This document shows, in pieces, positions 44,250-52,740 of a DNA stretch of 64,000 bases (the stretch's first letter is position 1; every line of letters starts with the position of its first letter). The notes below the pieces were generated by a model. The model was not told the origin of the DNA. It did no database searches and saw only the letters and a list, made by a program, of their open reading frames with translations. The stretch comes from Virgibacillus dokdonensis (GTDB taxonomy: Bacteria > Bacillota > Bacilli > Bacillales > Amphibacillaceae), in contig NZ_LT745763.1 in assembly GCF_900166595.1 (NCBI RefSeq), positions 1,644,814-1,708,813 of the forward strand, given 5' to 3'. The translations under genes were made by a program, and so were the position numbers.

Positions 44250-44321
44250 CAAACCACCAGTTCTGAACGGCACCCCAATTTTTAGACACAACTCTAATAA
44301 TTGGAGGTGCAGTTTTTTATG
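44250..44321 (-). repeat. Detached end of the IS3-family element
   Basis: Starting CAAACCACCAGTTCTGAAC, these 72 bp match the right end of the IS at 30887-32366, including the OrfA ribosome binding site and the ATG, then diverge. It is a solo end left by a deletion. Confidence 0.8.
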
Positions 44322-44347
44322 ACTGACAGCCTTTATTATGGCTTTAT

Positions 44348-44365
44348 GACCCACGATCGTGGGTC
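44348..44365. promoter_or_regulatory. Perfect 18-bp palindrome
   Basis: GACCCACGA followed at once by TCGTGGGTC, a perfect inverted repeat with no loop. It is GC-rich in AT-rich surroundings. It could be an operator or recombination core. No regulator is assigned. Confidence 0.4.
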
Positions 44366-44450
44366 CCTCTTATATTACATTTAATGCTGATTCTACAGAA
44401 GATATCTATTTTTGTCCTGTAAACTATTTCTATATAATAATTAAGAATCA

Positions 44451-44594
44451 TCTGTAAAAAATATCCAACAAATTTTTAAAGAAATCGAAAAGAGGGATAG
44501 AGTTTACCATGCTTTAAAGGTAATCATTGATTATATAACAGTAAATATAGATGGTAGTGTGGATATCAAATATAATTTTGATTTGAATAAGTAG
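44451..44594 (+). pseudogene. Fragment of a second large serine recombinase
   Basis: Encodes VKNIQQIFKEIEKRDRVYHA then LKVIIDYITVNIDGSVDIKY and the same NFDLNK end as the intact recombinase at 39937-41460. About 85-90 percent of bases match by eye. Only the last 47 codons remain. The downstream 100 bp also resemble those after the intact gene, so this was a homologous element, not a simple tandem repeat. Confidence 0.8.
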
Positions 44595-44655
44595 ATTAGT
44601 GGAACATGAAAAAAGTGCTGCATGTAAGAGGTTCAGAAGTGAGAAGGGATGAGGA

Positions 44656-44829
44656 ATGTTTTATATTAAGTTACTCTGTTATGTTATAGTATTTATAGTA
44701 GTGGACGTTTTGTTATTCAATCTGTTGCCTGATGATAGCCTTCTTTAAATATTTTTAAGTTTAGCCATCATACTAATTACAGTAGGCTTATTAATATGGC
44801 TTATAGAGAAAGGCACCCATAAAAAATAA
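44656..44829 (+). pseudogene. Small membrane protein with an in-frame stop
   Basis: AGGGATGAGGA precedes ATG 44656. The frame reads MFYIKLLCYVIVFIVVDVLL, stops at TAA after DDSLL, and continues as IFLSLAIILITVGLLIWLIE to 44829. It would be a 57-residue two-helix protein much like its neighbour at 44874. A damaged relative is also seen at about 41530. Confidence 0.5.
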
Positions 44830-44873
44830 TTGTCGTTTCGGCGATGTTATACGTTTTAATGGAGAGGGATATC

Positions 44874-45047
44874 ATGAATAAAAATTTATATTTGATTGTT
44901 TTAGTGATAGTTGCAGGTTCATTTTTTATAAATATTTTCGTAGACAATGAGTTTATTTCAACAATAATAAATACTATTGCATTAATTGTACTAATTGCTG
45001 TGGCTATTTATTTACGGTTTACGCTTGGTCGTAAATCCAGCAAGTAA
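44874..45047 (+). CDS. Small membrane protein (57 aa)
   Basis: GGAGAGGG precedes ATG 44874. The peptide MNKNLYLIVLVIVAGSFFIN... has two helices and a basic end (LGRKSSK). It is tandem with the broken copy at 44656, so this is a small gene family attached to the recombinase end. Function unknown. Confidence 0.55.
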   Translation: MNKNLYLIVLVIVAGSFFINIFVDNEFISTIINTIALIVLIAVAIYLRFTLGRKSSK

Positions 45048-45094
45048 CTCCTAAAAAAACAAAAATATTTAGAAAGAGTTGGTAAAGGTTTGAA

Positions 45095-45361
45095 ATGAAA
45101 TATACTTGTCCTTGTTGTGGCTACAAAACACTAAACGAAGAACCACCGGGTAATTTCCAGATATGTGAAATATGCTTTTGGGAAGATGATTATACTCAAT
45201 TTGATGACCCTGATTATGAAGGAGACGCTAATGCCCCTTCATTAAAGCAAGCGCAAAGGAATTTTATTTTAGTGGGAGCTTGTGAAGAAGAGTTTGTTGA
45301 GCACGTGCGGAAACCTAATGAAAAAGACCTCAAAGATCCTCGTTGGAAACGTATTGTATAA
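45095..45361 (+). CDS. CPCC-family cysteine-rich protein
   Basis: AAGAGTTGGTAAAGG precedes ATG 45095. The 88-residue protein starts MKYTCPCCGYKTLNEEPPGN and has CEICFWEDD, giving the two CxxC pairs of the Cys_rich_CPCC family, a small zinc-ribbon-like fold. The C-terminal half has SLKQAQRNFILVGACEEEF and RKPNEKDLKDPRWKRI. The family is often found next to polymorphic toxin or immunity genes and in mobile regions, but its biochemical role is not known to me. No toxin is adjacent here. The sequence looks intact. Confidence 0.8.
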   Translation: MKYTCPCCGYKTLNEEPPGNFQICEICFWEDDYTQFDDPDYEGDANAPSLKQAQRNFILVGACEEEFVEHVRKPNEKDLKDPRWKRIV

Positions 45362-45422
45362 GAGCAATATTCACCTGGAATCAGTTCATGGCTTAAACAA
45401 TGATAAGTAAATACTTCTATTT

Positions 45423-45522
45423 GCAATTGGTACACATAGCAAATGCTATGCAGAAGCTAGGTGTCAAGGGGCGATCACAGGCTGTTGTAGAGCTCCTTCG
45501 TATGGGGGAATTAAAGCTCTAA
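45423..45522 (+). pseudogene. LuxR-type response regulator, C-terminal relic
   Basis: The frame gives ANAMQKLGVKGRSQAVVELL then RMGELKL and TAA, the last helices of a NarL/LuxR helix-turn-helix domain. The rest of the gene is absent. A terminator follows, so this may be the 3' end of an operon cut by an insertion. Confidence 0.65.
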
Positions 45523-45526
45523 TCGG

Positions 45527-45558
45527 CTCGGCTTTCCGTAATGGGAAGCCGGGTTTTC
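45527..45558 (+). terminator. Terminator after the LuxR relic
   Basis: CTCGGCTTTCC (45527-45537) pairs with GGGAAGCCGGG (45543-45553), nearly perfect, followed by TTTTCGT. Confidence 0.7.
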
Positions 45559-45955
45559 GTGTTTAGCGACTTTATATGTAGACGAAGGAATGTATAGAAA
45601 ACCAAGGATGGATTTTGTTAGTATATAAGGATATGATTACCGAGAAGAGCAAGATGTCAATAATAAGATATCCCTTTTATCACAATTCTGTTCTGTTAGA
45701 AACAGTTAGGAGCCTAGTAAAAAATAAATATTCAGTCAACAGAACCTCTAGCTTTACAGCATATTGAAATCATCCCTTACATCAAGTCGTGTATTTCCTC
45801 CCGTGTATATCAATTTACCATTCATTGTATTTTTTTGTGACGAGTCTGTTAATGATTTTGCAATGCCATACACCGAAAATATCTACTTCAGAACAATCCA
45901 AAAATGTTACGCCTAATACATTCAGACCTAAAGATATTTTCCCTATAGTTAAAAA
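45559..45955. other. No gene recognised
   Basis: Short open frames on both strands lack ribosome binding sites and family features. On the minus strand a stretch GKLIYTGGNTRLDVRDDF with CGGGAGGAAA near it (about 45750-45810) is the only hint of former coding. Confidence 0.35.
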
Positions 45956-47821
45956 GGGGCTGTTGCACAATCAGGTAATTGATTGTGTGACAGCTTTTTT
46001 GTGTATACACAAAAAAACAGACCACAAAGGGCCTGTTCTCATGTATTATTGATTTATGACAAATAAAAGAATAATACAAGCCCAGTATACGCAAACTGCA
46101 GCAAATTATCAATTATATTTACCGATGGATGTAGAAGAAATGATTCCTATGGATGATTCGGTCCGGCTCCACTGCCTCTTATGTGAAAGGATGGATTATA
46201 GAGAACTACTACAGGCATACGCTTCCAAAGGGAGAAAACCAGCAGTCGATCCAGTCATTCTATTTAAGGTCATTACCTACGCAGCCTCGCAAAAAATCTA
46301 CTCTTCCCGTGGGATAGAGAAAGCATGTCGTCGGGATATCAATTTCCGTTGGCTTCTTCAAGGGTATGCAGCTCCTGATCATTCTACTATCAGTCGTTTC
46401 AAGCAAAAATATCTGACCGATACGGTGATGGAACAGCTCTTCTTTCAACAAGTCGTGTGGCTTTATCAACAAGAAGCGATTACCGGTGAAACCATCTATA
46501 TCGATGGCACCAAAATCGAAGCGTATGCCAACCGGTATTCTTTCGTATGGAAAAAGGCAATTACCAAACATGAAGCCAAGATGTATACCAAATGGCAAGC
46601 CCTGCTGGAACAGATCAATACAACATACTGTCAGATTTTCACCAGTCCTTACGAGACTTTTTTAGAAGATTTGAAAAAAGTGCTTGTTTTCCTGGAGAAA
46701 GTAAAAGCGAAAGAAAACATCACGTTCGTTTATGGAAAGGGGAAAAGAAAAACGGTCCTTCAACGTTATCATGAACAAGTAAAGGAAATGCTTCAACGTA
46801 AAGAACACTACGATACTTCCAATCAGATTATGGGAGAGAAACGAAACAGTTATTCTAAAACAGACCATAATGCCACGTTTATGCGAATGAAAGATGATCC
46901 TATGAGGAATGGTCAACTCAAACCAGCTTATAATGTCCAAGCTGCCGTGGATGCGGAATTTATCGTTGGGATCAATGCGTTTTCCGATCGAAACGACACA
47001 ACAACATTGATTCCAATGCTTCAATACGTAAAGGAACATCTTCCCTTTACCTATCGCAACATCGTCGCAGATTCTGGATATGAAAGCGAAGAAAATTACG
47101 TGTATTTAAAGAAGCAAAAACAGACGGCCTATATCAAGCCGCAAAATCATGAACGCAAGAAAAAAGCTTCTTTCAAAAAGGACATCAGACACCGAGAAAA
47201 CATGGCTTATGATAAAAGCACAGATACCTATACCTGTGCCAATAACCAGCAGCTGCATGCCATTAGAAACTACACGCGAACCTCGCAGACTGGCTATCAA
47301 TCTCAGGTAACCGTCTACGAATGTGAAGATTGTACAGGTTGTCCGCTCAAAGAAAAATGTACAAAAGCGAAAGGGAATCGCCAACTGCATGTAGCCAAGG
47401 AATTTCTGGCATACCGGGAAACAGCGCAAGAAAATATTCTAACAGAAACAGGCACACTGTACCGTATGAATCGTTCCATTCAAGTGGAAGGAACGTTCGG
47501 CGTACTGAAGGAAGATTATCATCTGAAGAAGTTTCGTACGCGAGGAACAGGTAATGTACGAAACGAACTTTTAATCCTGGCATTTGGTTATAATCTCAAT
47601 AAAATACATACGAAAATTCAAGCTAATCGCCTAAACCTCTATTATCATCCATTAAAGACAGCTTAAAAAAATAAAAAAAGGCGAGGCTTATTTAAGTGCG
47701 TCAAAAACCGATTAAATTTCCTTTTATCACCATAAATAAAATAATGCATCTTAAAACGAGCAATCTCATATATAAAAAGGAGCTGTCAGCAAATGCATAA
47801 TATGCATTTTGCGACAGCTCC
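45956..47821 (+). mobile_element. IS1182-family insertion sequence
   Basis: Ends GGGGCTGTTGCACAATCA and, inward from the right, GGAGCTGTCGCAAAATGC are related inverted repeats. Each end also folds on itself: GCTGTTGCACAATCA pairs with TGATTGTGTGACAGC at the left, and a long hairpin around TGCATAATATGCA lies at the right (47779-47823). These subterminal hairpins probably block read-through into the transposase. Confidence 0.82.
46056..47666 (+). CDS. IS1182-family transposase
   Basis: A 536-residue DDE transposase. DUF772-type N-terminus: YLPMDVEEMIPMDDSVRLHC and DPVILFKVITYAASQKIYSS. The catalytic core has IYIDGTKIEAYANR (first Asp), NIVADSGYESEENYVYL (second Asp) and MNRSIQVEGTFGVLKEDYHL (Glu). 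The zinc-knuckle-like CEDCTGCPLKEKC segment is typical of this family. Full length, apparently intact. Confidence 0.93.
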   Translation: MTNKRIIQAQYTQTAANYQLYLPMDVEEMIPMDDSVRLHCLLCERMDYRELLQAYASKGRKPAVDPVILFKVITYAASQKIYSSRGIEKACRRDINFRWLLQGYAAPDHSTISRFKQKYLTDTVMEQLFFQQVVWLYQQEAITGETIYIDGTKIEAYANRYSFVWKKAITKHEAKMYTKWQALLEQINTTYCQIFTSPYETFLEDLKKVLVFLEKVKAKENITFVYGKGKRKTVLQRYHEQVKEMLQRKEHYDTSNQIMGEKRNSYSKTDHNATFMRMKDDPMRNGQLKPAYNVQAAVDAEFIVGINAFSDRNDTTTLIPMLQYVKEHLPFTYRNIVADSGYESEENYVYLKKQKQTAYIKPQNHERKKKASFKKDIRHRENMAYDKSTDTYTCANNQQLHAIRNYTRTSQTGYQSQVTVYECEDCTGCPLKEKCTKAKGNRQLHVAKEFLAYRETAQENILTETGTLYRMNRSIQVEGTFGVLKEDYHLKKFRTRGTGNVRNELLILAFGYNLNKIHTKIQANRLNLYYHPLKTA

Positions 47822-47836
47822 TCATGACATCCTTAA

Positions 47837-47971
47837 TTAACAGCAGTTGTTGTTACTTTGTTCTTTCTTTGAATCAGATTCTTGCTTATTCTCCTCAATT
47901 TGAACAGAGCAACATTCTTGTTGCTTGGGTTTTAATCTAGAAATTGCTTTTTTAAAGATATTTTTTTCCAT
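47837..47971 (-). CDS. Cysteine-pair small peptide downstream of arsM (44 aa)
   Basis: GGAGGTG sits before the ATG at 47969-47971. The peptide MEKNIFKKAISRLKPKQQEC... has CCSVQIEE in the middle and ends NNNCC: two vicinal Cys pairs in a small, charged chain. It lies 27 bp after arsM on the same strand and ends the ars operon before a terminator-like IS end. Vicinal thiols bind trivalent arsenic well, so an arsenic-binding or carrier role is plausible. It is too short for usual gene callers. The assignment is by position and composition only. Confidence 0.55.
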   Translation of the reverse strand: MEKNIFKKAISRLKPKQQECCSVQIEENKQESDSKKEQSNNNCC

Positions 47972-47998
47972 CTTAACACCTCCTTTAAATGCAATGCT

Positions 47999-49060
47999 TT
48001 AGCAATTACATGTTGGTGTACAACATTCATCATTGCTATCAACTTGACTTTTATTCTCATCTAAGAACTCAAAGAGTTGTGCATAAGGTTCTTGTTGTAA
48101 AATGTTAAATGTTTTTTCACATACAAAAGTCCTTTCACCCCTCTGATAAATATGATCATCGTCATCTTCAATGTGTTTAAAAGGACCTTTATATATAACG
48201 GATTGCCCTTTATTAATGCAAGGACCTTCTTTCCCCTTACGTGCTATAACAGTCATACTTCTAAAATCGATGTCATTAATAGTAGTCCATGTATCTTCCC
48301 GTTTGTCAATTTCAATGCCATAAAAACCAGCATTTTCAAATGCACTTATAAATTCATTTTCTTCCATTGCTCCTGAATAGCAGCTACTCCATAGATTTTC
48401 ATCGTTTCTCATTTGTTCTGGAACAACGATGTTAGATACAATATCAGATATAATAGCTTTACCACCATCTTTTAAAACCCGATATATTTCATTAAACAAT
48501 TGTTCTTTTTCCTTAGTTGAAACAAGATTTAACACACAATTCGAAATGACTACATCGATACTATTATCTTCAATCATTGGTAGTTTTTCTTCTAAGTAAT
48601 GAATATGATCATTAATAGCATTAAAATCCTGTATATTGGTTGCTGGATTGGTTTCTATATATTTGTTCAATTCATCTAAATTTAATTTTAAATTTTGAAT
48701 TTTACCTTTATGGAACGTAACGTTATCATAACCCAAAGTTTCAATTATTTCTTGCTGATACTTTTTAGCAAGAGCAAGCATATCGTCATTCATATCTACG
48801 CCAATAACTTTTCCGGTTTCGCCAACAATTTGTGAGACAATATAAGGAACTTTGCCACCGCCAGATCCTAAATCTAAAACAGTATCTCCTTCTTTTATTT
48901 TACCTAATGGATCACCACATCCAAAGTCCTTTTCTATGATTTCATCTGGAATAATCTTTAAATATTTAGTATCATATTCTACTGGACAACAAAGATTAGA
49001 TTCATTACTCCTTGCTGCATTACTATAACGGTTATTTACTGAAGATTCCACATTATTCAT
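47999..49060 (-). CDS. arsM: ArsM-type SAM-dependent arsenite methyltransferase
   Basis: A 353-residue Rossmann methyltransferase with SAM motif VLDLGSGGGKVPYIVS near residue 61. The arsenite-binding cysteines of ArsM are recognisable: NLCCPVEYD near the N-terminus, VVISNCVLNLVS (the Cys174-type position) and LWSSCYSGAME (the Cys224-type position). The C-terminus adds an unusual CCTPTCNC cluster. It would convert As(III) to methylated species, mainly MAs(III). The next gene upstream, arsP, exports MAs(III), and arsR controls them. The family also contains members of unproven activity, but context makes ArsM the best reading. Confidence 0.82.
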   Translation of the reverse strand: MNNVESSVNNRYSNAARSNESNLCCPVEYDTKYLKIIPDEIIEKDFGCGDPLGKIKEGDTVLDLGSGGGKVPYIVSQIVGETGKVIGVDMNDDMLALAKKYQQEIIETLGYDNVTFHKGKIQNLKLNLDELNKYIETNPATNIQDFNAINDHIHYLEEKLPMIEDNSIDVVISNCVLNLVSTKEKEQLFNEIYRVLKDGGKAIISDIVSNIVVPEQMRNDENLWSSCYSGAMEENEFISAFENAGFYGIEIDKREDTWTTINDIDFRSMTVIARKGKEGPCINKGQSVIYKGPFKHIEDDDDHIYQRGERTFVCEKTFNILQQEPYAQLFEFLDENKSQVDSNDECCTPTCNC

Positions 49061-49078
49061 TAAAATATCACCATACCT

Positions 49079-49963
49079 TTAATAGATTGAATTAATTATA
49101 AGACCAGTACTTATAGCTACAATTAAAATAGTTGCAATGAATGCTACTAAAAACTTCTTTTTAAATAATTTGGATAACATAATTACTTCTGGAATACTTG
49201 CGCCTGCACCGCCAATAACTAATGCAATAACAGTTCCCATTGTCATACCTTTTGAGACCAGCGCTTCCGCAATCGGTAACATCGTTTCAGGGCGAATATA
49301 CATGGGAATCCCAATAACAGAAGCAATCATAACTGAAAATATACCATCACCACTGGCGTATTTTGTAATGAAATCTGCCGGGATAAATCCATAAATAAAC
49401 GCTCCGATAAATACCCCTATAAATAAGTAGGGAAGCATTGGAAAAAGAAATGCCCATGCATCATTCAAAGCTCGCTTCATTTTAGACCCTTGGTGATTAC
49501 TGAAAAAGCCGTCTCCTTTAACCGTTACACCTTTATATGTTTCTAACAAATGAAATTTTGAAAATACAAGCCCTGCTAAAATACTGAAAATACTTAGTAT
49601 AATAAAATATACAAGTGCAATTTTCCAGCCCAAGAGTGCCCAAAGCATGAAAATCATAACTGGGTTCATTAATGGTGAAGCTATTAAAAAACTCATCGAC
49701 GGACCAAATGGCACTTTTGAATTTAATAATCCAGCAACGATAGGTATAGTTGAACAGGAACAAAATGGTGTAACAGCGCCAAAGAATGTGCCGAGTATAT
49801 AATTCACAGCTTTGTTTGGCCGGTTTAAGAATCGTTTGATTTTTTCCTCTGATACAACTTGTTGAATTAAACTCACAATGAAACTAACGACAATAAATAA
49901 GGCGAGTAATTCAACAGATAGCATGAGAAATGTTTTTATAAATTCGATAAGGGAATCTGCCAT
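49079..49963 (-). CDS. arsP: ArsP-type permease for organoarsenicals
   Basis: AGGAGTT precedes ATG 49961-49963. The 294-residue protein has about eight transmembrane helices and the family signature FFGAVTPFCSCSTIPIVAGL, with the two cysteines of the CSC motif, and SPLMNPVMIF. This is the DUF318/UPF0718 permease family that includes ArsP, which exports trivalent methylarsenite and roxarsone-type compounds. It lies 18 bp upstream of arsM and after two ArsR-type operators at 49990-50030. Other family members have unknown substrates. The ars context makes this call firm. Confidence 0.85.
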   Translation of the reverse strand: MADSLIEFIKTFLMLSVELLALFIVVSFIVSLIQQVVSEEKIKRFLNRPNKAVNYILGTFFGAVTPFCSCSTIPIVAGLLNSKVPFGPSMSFLIASPLMNPVMIFMLWALLGWKIALVYFIILSIFSILAGLVFSKFHLLETYKGVTVKGDGFFSNHQGSKMKRALNDAWAFLFPMLPYLFIGVFIGAFIYGFIPADFITKYASGDGIFSVMIASVIGIPMYIRPETMLPIAEALVSKGMTMGTVIALVIGGAGASIPEVIMLSKLFKKKFLVAFIATILIVAISTGLIINSIY

Positions 49964-49989
49964 GAGTATAACTCCTTACCTGATTATTA

Positions 49990-50005
49990 ATCAAATTATC
50001 TTGAT
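49990..50005. promoter_or_regulatory. ArsR-type operator, site A
   Basis: ATCAA-N6-TTGAT (49990-49994 and 50001-50005), between arsR and arsP. Same pattern as sites B and C. Confidence 0.65.
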
Positions 50006-50008
50006 CTA

Positions 50009-50030
50009 TAAATCAATTTTATTTGATTTA
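50009..50030. promoter_or_regulatory. ArsR-type operator, site B
   Basis: TAAATCAA (50009-50016), 6-bp spacer, TTGATTTA (50023-50030): a perfect 8-bp-arm inverted repeat with the core ATCAA-N6-TTGAT. It stands just upstream of arsP, next to site A. Confidence 0.7.
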
Positions 50031-50051
50031 ATGAGAAAAAAAGGATACCTA

Positions 50052-50363
50052 TTAAAAAATCTTACAACAAGTATTTTCGGATAAAACAACTTGTATTTGT
50101 TCTTCATTAATTCGATAGTAATTCCAAGTGCCATGTTTTTCAGGTATAAGTATGTTGGCATCAACTAATTTCTTTAGGTGATAAGATAACCTGGATTGTT
50201 GTAATTCTAATTTTTCTTCCAAATCACAGACACATAAATTCATGTTTGGACTTTTGCTAATTTCATTAATAATTTTAAGCCGAATTTTATCAGCTAAAGC
50301 ACTAAACATCTTTTCATAAAAATCGAGTGCTGTATCTTCATTTAAATTTTTTGTAAGTTCCAT
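50052..50363 (-). CDS. arsR: ArsR-family arsenic-responsive repressor
   Basis: GAGGAGGGG sets ATG 50361-50363 as start (MELTKNLNEDTALDFYEKMF). The winged helix includes ALADKIRLKIINEIS, NLCVCDLEEKLELQQSRLSY (the ELCVCDL-like metal-binding alpha3 motif directly before the recognition helix) and HLKKLVDANIL. The C-terminus ends NTCCKIF, adding a vicinal Cys pair that may complete a three-thiol As(III) site. At 103 residues it is typical. It would leave the ATCAA-N6-TTGAT operators when arsenic or methylarsenite binds. Confidence 0.9.
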   Translation of the reverse strand: MELTKNLNEDTALDFYEKMFSALADKIRLKIINEISKSPNMNLCVCDLEEKLELQQSRLSYHLKKLVDANILIPEKHGTWNYYRINEEQIQVVLSENTCCKIF

Positions 50364-50383
50364 TTTCCCCCTCCTCATAATAC

Positions 50384-50399
50384 ATCAATTTTTTTTGAT
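50384..50399. promoter_or_regulatory. ArsR-type operator, site C
   Basis: ATCAA (50384-50388), six T, TTGAT (50395-50399), just downstream of the arsR promoter boxes, the usual place for autorepression. Confidence 0.65.
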
Positions 50400-50407
50400 T
50401 TATTAAC

Positions 50408-50436
50408 AGTATACTATCAGTCAAAAGAAAGCGCAA
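50408..50436 (-). promoter_or_regulatory. arsR promoter
   Basis: On the minus strand, TTGCGC (-35, complement of 50431-50436), a 17-nt spacer, and TATACT (-10, complement of 50408-50413). Operator C begins 9 bp further on. Confidence 0.6.
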
Positions 50437-50644
50437 CCTTCATTTTCAAAAAAATTAATTGTCATACAATGAACTGCTCATAGGGAACGGAGCAAAACAT
50501 GCTTTCTACTGATGTGATAATTGGGCTGTATATTAGTAATTGTTAGCATTAAAAGTGAAAATTTCGGTGTTAGTACATATTGCATGCCATACTCAATGCC
50601 TACAATAAAATGAGCTTACATTTAAAATTGATTATAACTGTGTA

Positions 50645-50880
50645 AATATAAAACAGGTGTCACGGCATTGAACAATTTCAATCTTAAGGTAGAAGAAGGA
50701 GAGATATGCTCTTTACTTGGTGAAAATGGCAGGAAAATCATCATTAATTAATATTTTAAGCACTTATAGTTTACCTACAGATGGTCAAGCACTATTTTTG
50801 GTTAAAATGTTTGCTTAAACGCACCACTTGTGAGAGAGAATATCTCATGTGTATCACAAAAGTGGTGCATATCTGAAGCA
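50645..50880 (+). pseudogene. ABC transporter ATPase, N-terminal relic
   Basis: The frame gives GVTALNNFNLKVEEGEICSL then LGENG, after which one base is lost in the Walker A (GENGAGKSS would be expected; the bases read ggcaggaaaatcatca). SSLINILSTYSLPTDGQALF follows in another frame and then stops. No signature motif or Walker B is present. Confidence 0.6.
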
Positions 50881-50989
50881 ACATACACCAAAAGGGCAGC
50901 ATTTACCCTGATAGCTTTGCTATACATGAAAAAACAATATCCGATAATGTTCTTAATAACTAATTAACCATTATTTATGCACATTCCAA

Positions 50990-51220
50990 TGACGATCTTA
51001 AACATGTTAAAAAAGCAATATCATGTGCATTAAGGGAAATTGGCAAAAAAGATTTTAATTATCAGGAAAAAGCAATCCATTAGCGTATAATTTACTACAA
51101 AGTGGAAATAAGGATCAAATTTGGATAGCAAAAGATGCATTAAAGCAACTTGAAAATTTAGTGAAAGTTGAAGGTAGAAGGCGTTTAATATCTTCCAAAT
51201 CGCAAATGGGGGAATAGAAA
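50990..51220 (+). pseudogene. AlkD-like DNA alkylation repair protein, C-terminal relic
   Basis: Pieces read VKKAISCALREIGKKDFNYQ and DQIWIAKDALKQLENL followed by VKVEGRRRLISSKSQM. The order VkkAisWALREIGK ... WIAKDAL+EL matches the C-terminal HEAT-repeat end of AlkD-type glycosylases. A shift near 51075 and the missing N-terminus make it dead. Confidence 0.5.
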
Positions 51221-51282
51221 TCTCTTTGTCTATAAAGCACCATAATTAATAGGCAATAGATTAATGTCCAATATATTACTAT

Positions 51283-51326
51283 GAAAAAGTTTTGAGCAAG
51301 GATAATCATTTTTTCAAAACTTTTTC
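51283..51326 (+). terminator. Strong hairpin terminator
   Basis: GAAAAAGTTTTGA (51283-51295) pairs perfectly with TCAAAACTTTTTC (51314-51326). The loop starts GCAAGG as in the terminator at 33879. Confidence 0.75.
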
Positions 51327-51541
51327 GTGGTTTTTCCTAAAGGTAGGATGAAGAAACATTCATTTACTAATTATGTGGATAAGTAGTTACCTTTTATAGC
51401 CTAAAATGAGAAGAGGGAAGGTTGTTTATAATAAACTGCTGTCACAATAAGATAACAGTTAACAGATTTCATCATGGAAAACAAAAGACAAAGCAATAAT
51501 GAAATTTACTCAAATTTGTGATAACCAAGGAGGAGGCAAAA

Positions 51542-51966
51542 TTGACTAGTTATTATTATATTGCTTCAGATATAGAACTTCCATTTAGTATATATAAGAA
51601 AAACGTGTTTGAAGAAAATAAAGGTAAGGTATTGGGGTAGTAAGCATAGATAACTCCTTAGATCTTGCTCGAAGTAAAGAAAATGTACAAGGTTTCCAAT
51701 ATCCTATTCAACTTGAAATAGTCAATTGACTATGTGAACCAGTTACATTAGAGTCTAATACATACTATGAACTAACATTACTCTATAAGTATATTTATGA
51801 GGTTACAAGAGAACACAAGTCATGCACTATTGAAATTGCTCACATATGGAAAGAGCATCGACGAACTCTCCAGATAAAGCAAAAGAAAAAAATATTACTA
51901 AAACAATTACAATCTCTCAAACAGTTGCTCCTATATGAAGGGAATTTATTGATAGATGAGGTGTAA
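51542..51966 (+). pseudogene. Hypothetical protein relic
   Basis: AAGGAGGAGG precedes TTG 51542. The frame begins MTSYYYIASDIELPFSIYKK, then is broken near 51635 and by TGA at 51727. It resumes with CTIEIAHIWKEHRRTLQIK to 51966. MT.YYYIAS..LP is the start of a family of uncharacterised Bacillaceae proteins. No function known to me. Confidence 0.5.
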
Positions 51967-52176
51967 CTGTTGTACCAGAAAACCATTTTTTGCTAGAAAT
52001 GAACACTTTTTTAAAAATTTTACAGGATTCAGTACTGGATTTCTAAATAAAATACGAAACGTTTACTTAAGTCAATCGTAAATAGTGTGATCAATGAACT
52101 AGAAGTTATTAAAAAATGTGTGAGAGAATGTTTTTTTGTTGTTAAATGGCAATTTAACGACTAGGGAGGTAAGAAA

Positions 52177-52740
52177 ATGATGGGTGTACATATTATGCAT
52201 GATGTAGAAAAAAACCAAGACTGGGTAGAAGTCAAAGGGGATTATGAGCAGTTTTATGTGTATGGTGATAATGAAGATTATGTGGAAGATACTAAGTTGC
52301 TAATGCAAAAGATGGCAATTACATGTTTTACATTTCCACTTTATGTTCATTTCGAAGGATATGAAGATGAAGTGGAGTCGGTATTGTCCCATCAGGATAC
52401 ATTTGACATTTATTATCAACCATCAGGGAGAAAGGTTCTTACGATGTCTGGATTGAAGATTTATCGTGCAGAGATACCGTCTTTTATGGTTACCATCCCC
52501 AACAAGAAAGCATTAGAAAATGTATTTTCTCAGTGGTTTCACTTGGCAATGGAAAATAATATGTGGTTAATATCACAAGAAGCAAATGTATTATACTATG
52601 AAAATAAATTTGCAACTATTGAATTGAAAGATCAAGCTATTATTTTGGTCACCGAACACGATGCACAAGGATTTTCAGTTATCACCAATTATCCTTTGTA
52701 TCAAGATTTAGAATATTTGCGATTAATTTTTGATAAGTAA
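52177..52740 (+). CDS. Hypothetical cytoplasmic protein (187 aa)
   Basis: CTAGGGAGGTAAG precedes ATG 52177. The protein MMGVHIMHDVEKNQDWVEVK... is acidic, soluble and beta/alpha mixed, without signal peptide or membrane segment. WLISQEANVLYYENKFATIE and the C-terminus LYQDLEYLRLIFDK are its clearest features. I do not recognise the family. The sequence is intact between two relics, which hints that it is under selection. Immunity-like or anti-phage accessory proteins often look like this, but there is no direct evidence. Confidence 0.6.
   Translation: MMGVHIMHDVEKNQDWVEVKGDYEQFYVYGDNEDYVEDTKLLMQKMAITCFTFPLYVHFEGYEDEVESVLSHQDTFDIYYQPSGRKVLTMSGLKIYRAEIPSFMVTIPNKKALENVFSQWFHLAMENNMWLISQEANVLYYENKFATIELKDQAIILVTEHDAQGFSVITNYPLYQDLEYLRLIFDK

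Noticed and set aside
44348..44365. Reading the palindrome as a transcription terminator
   Set aside because: No T run follows and there is no loop.
46260..47583. Several long frames opposite the IS1182 transposase
   Set aside because: Antisense shadows of a recognised transposase, without start signals.
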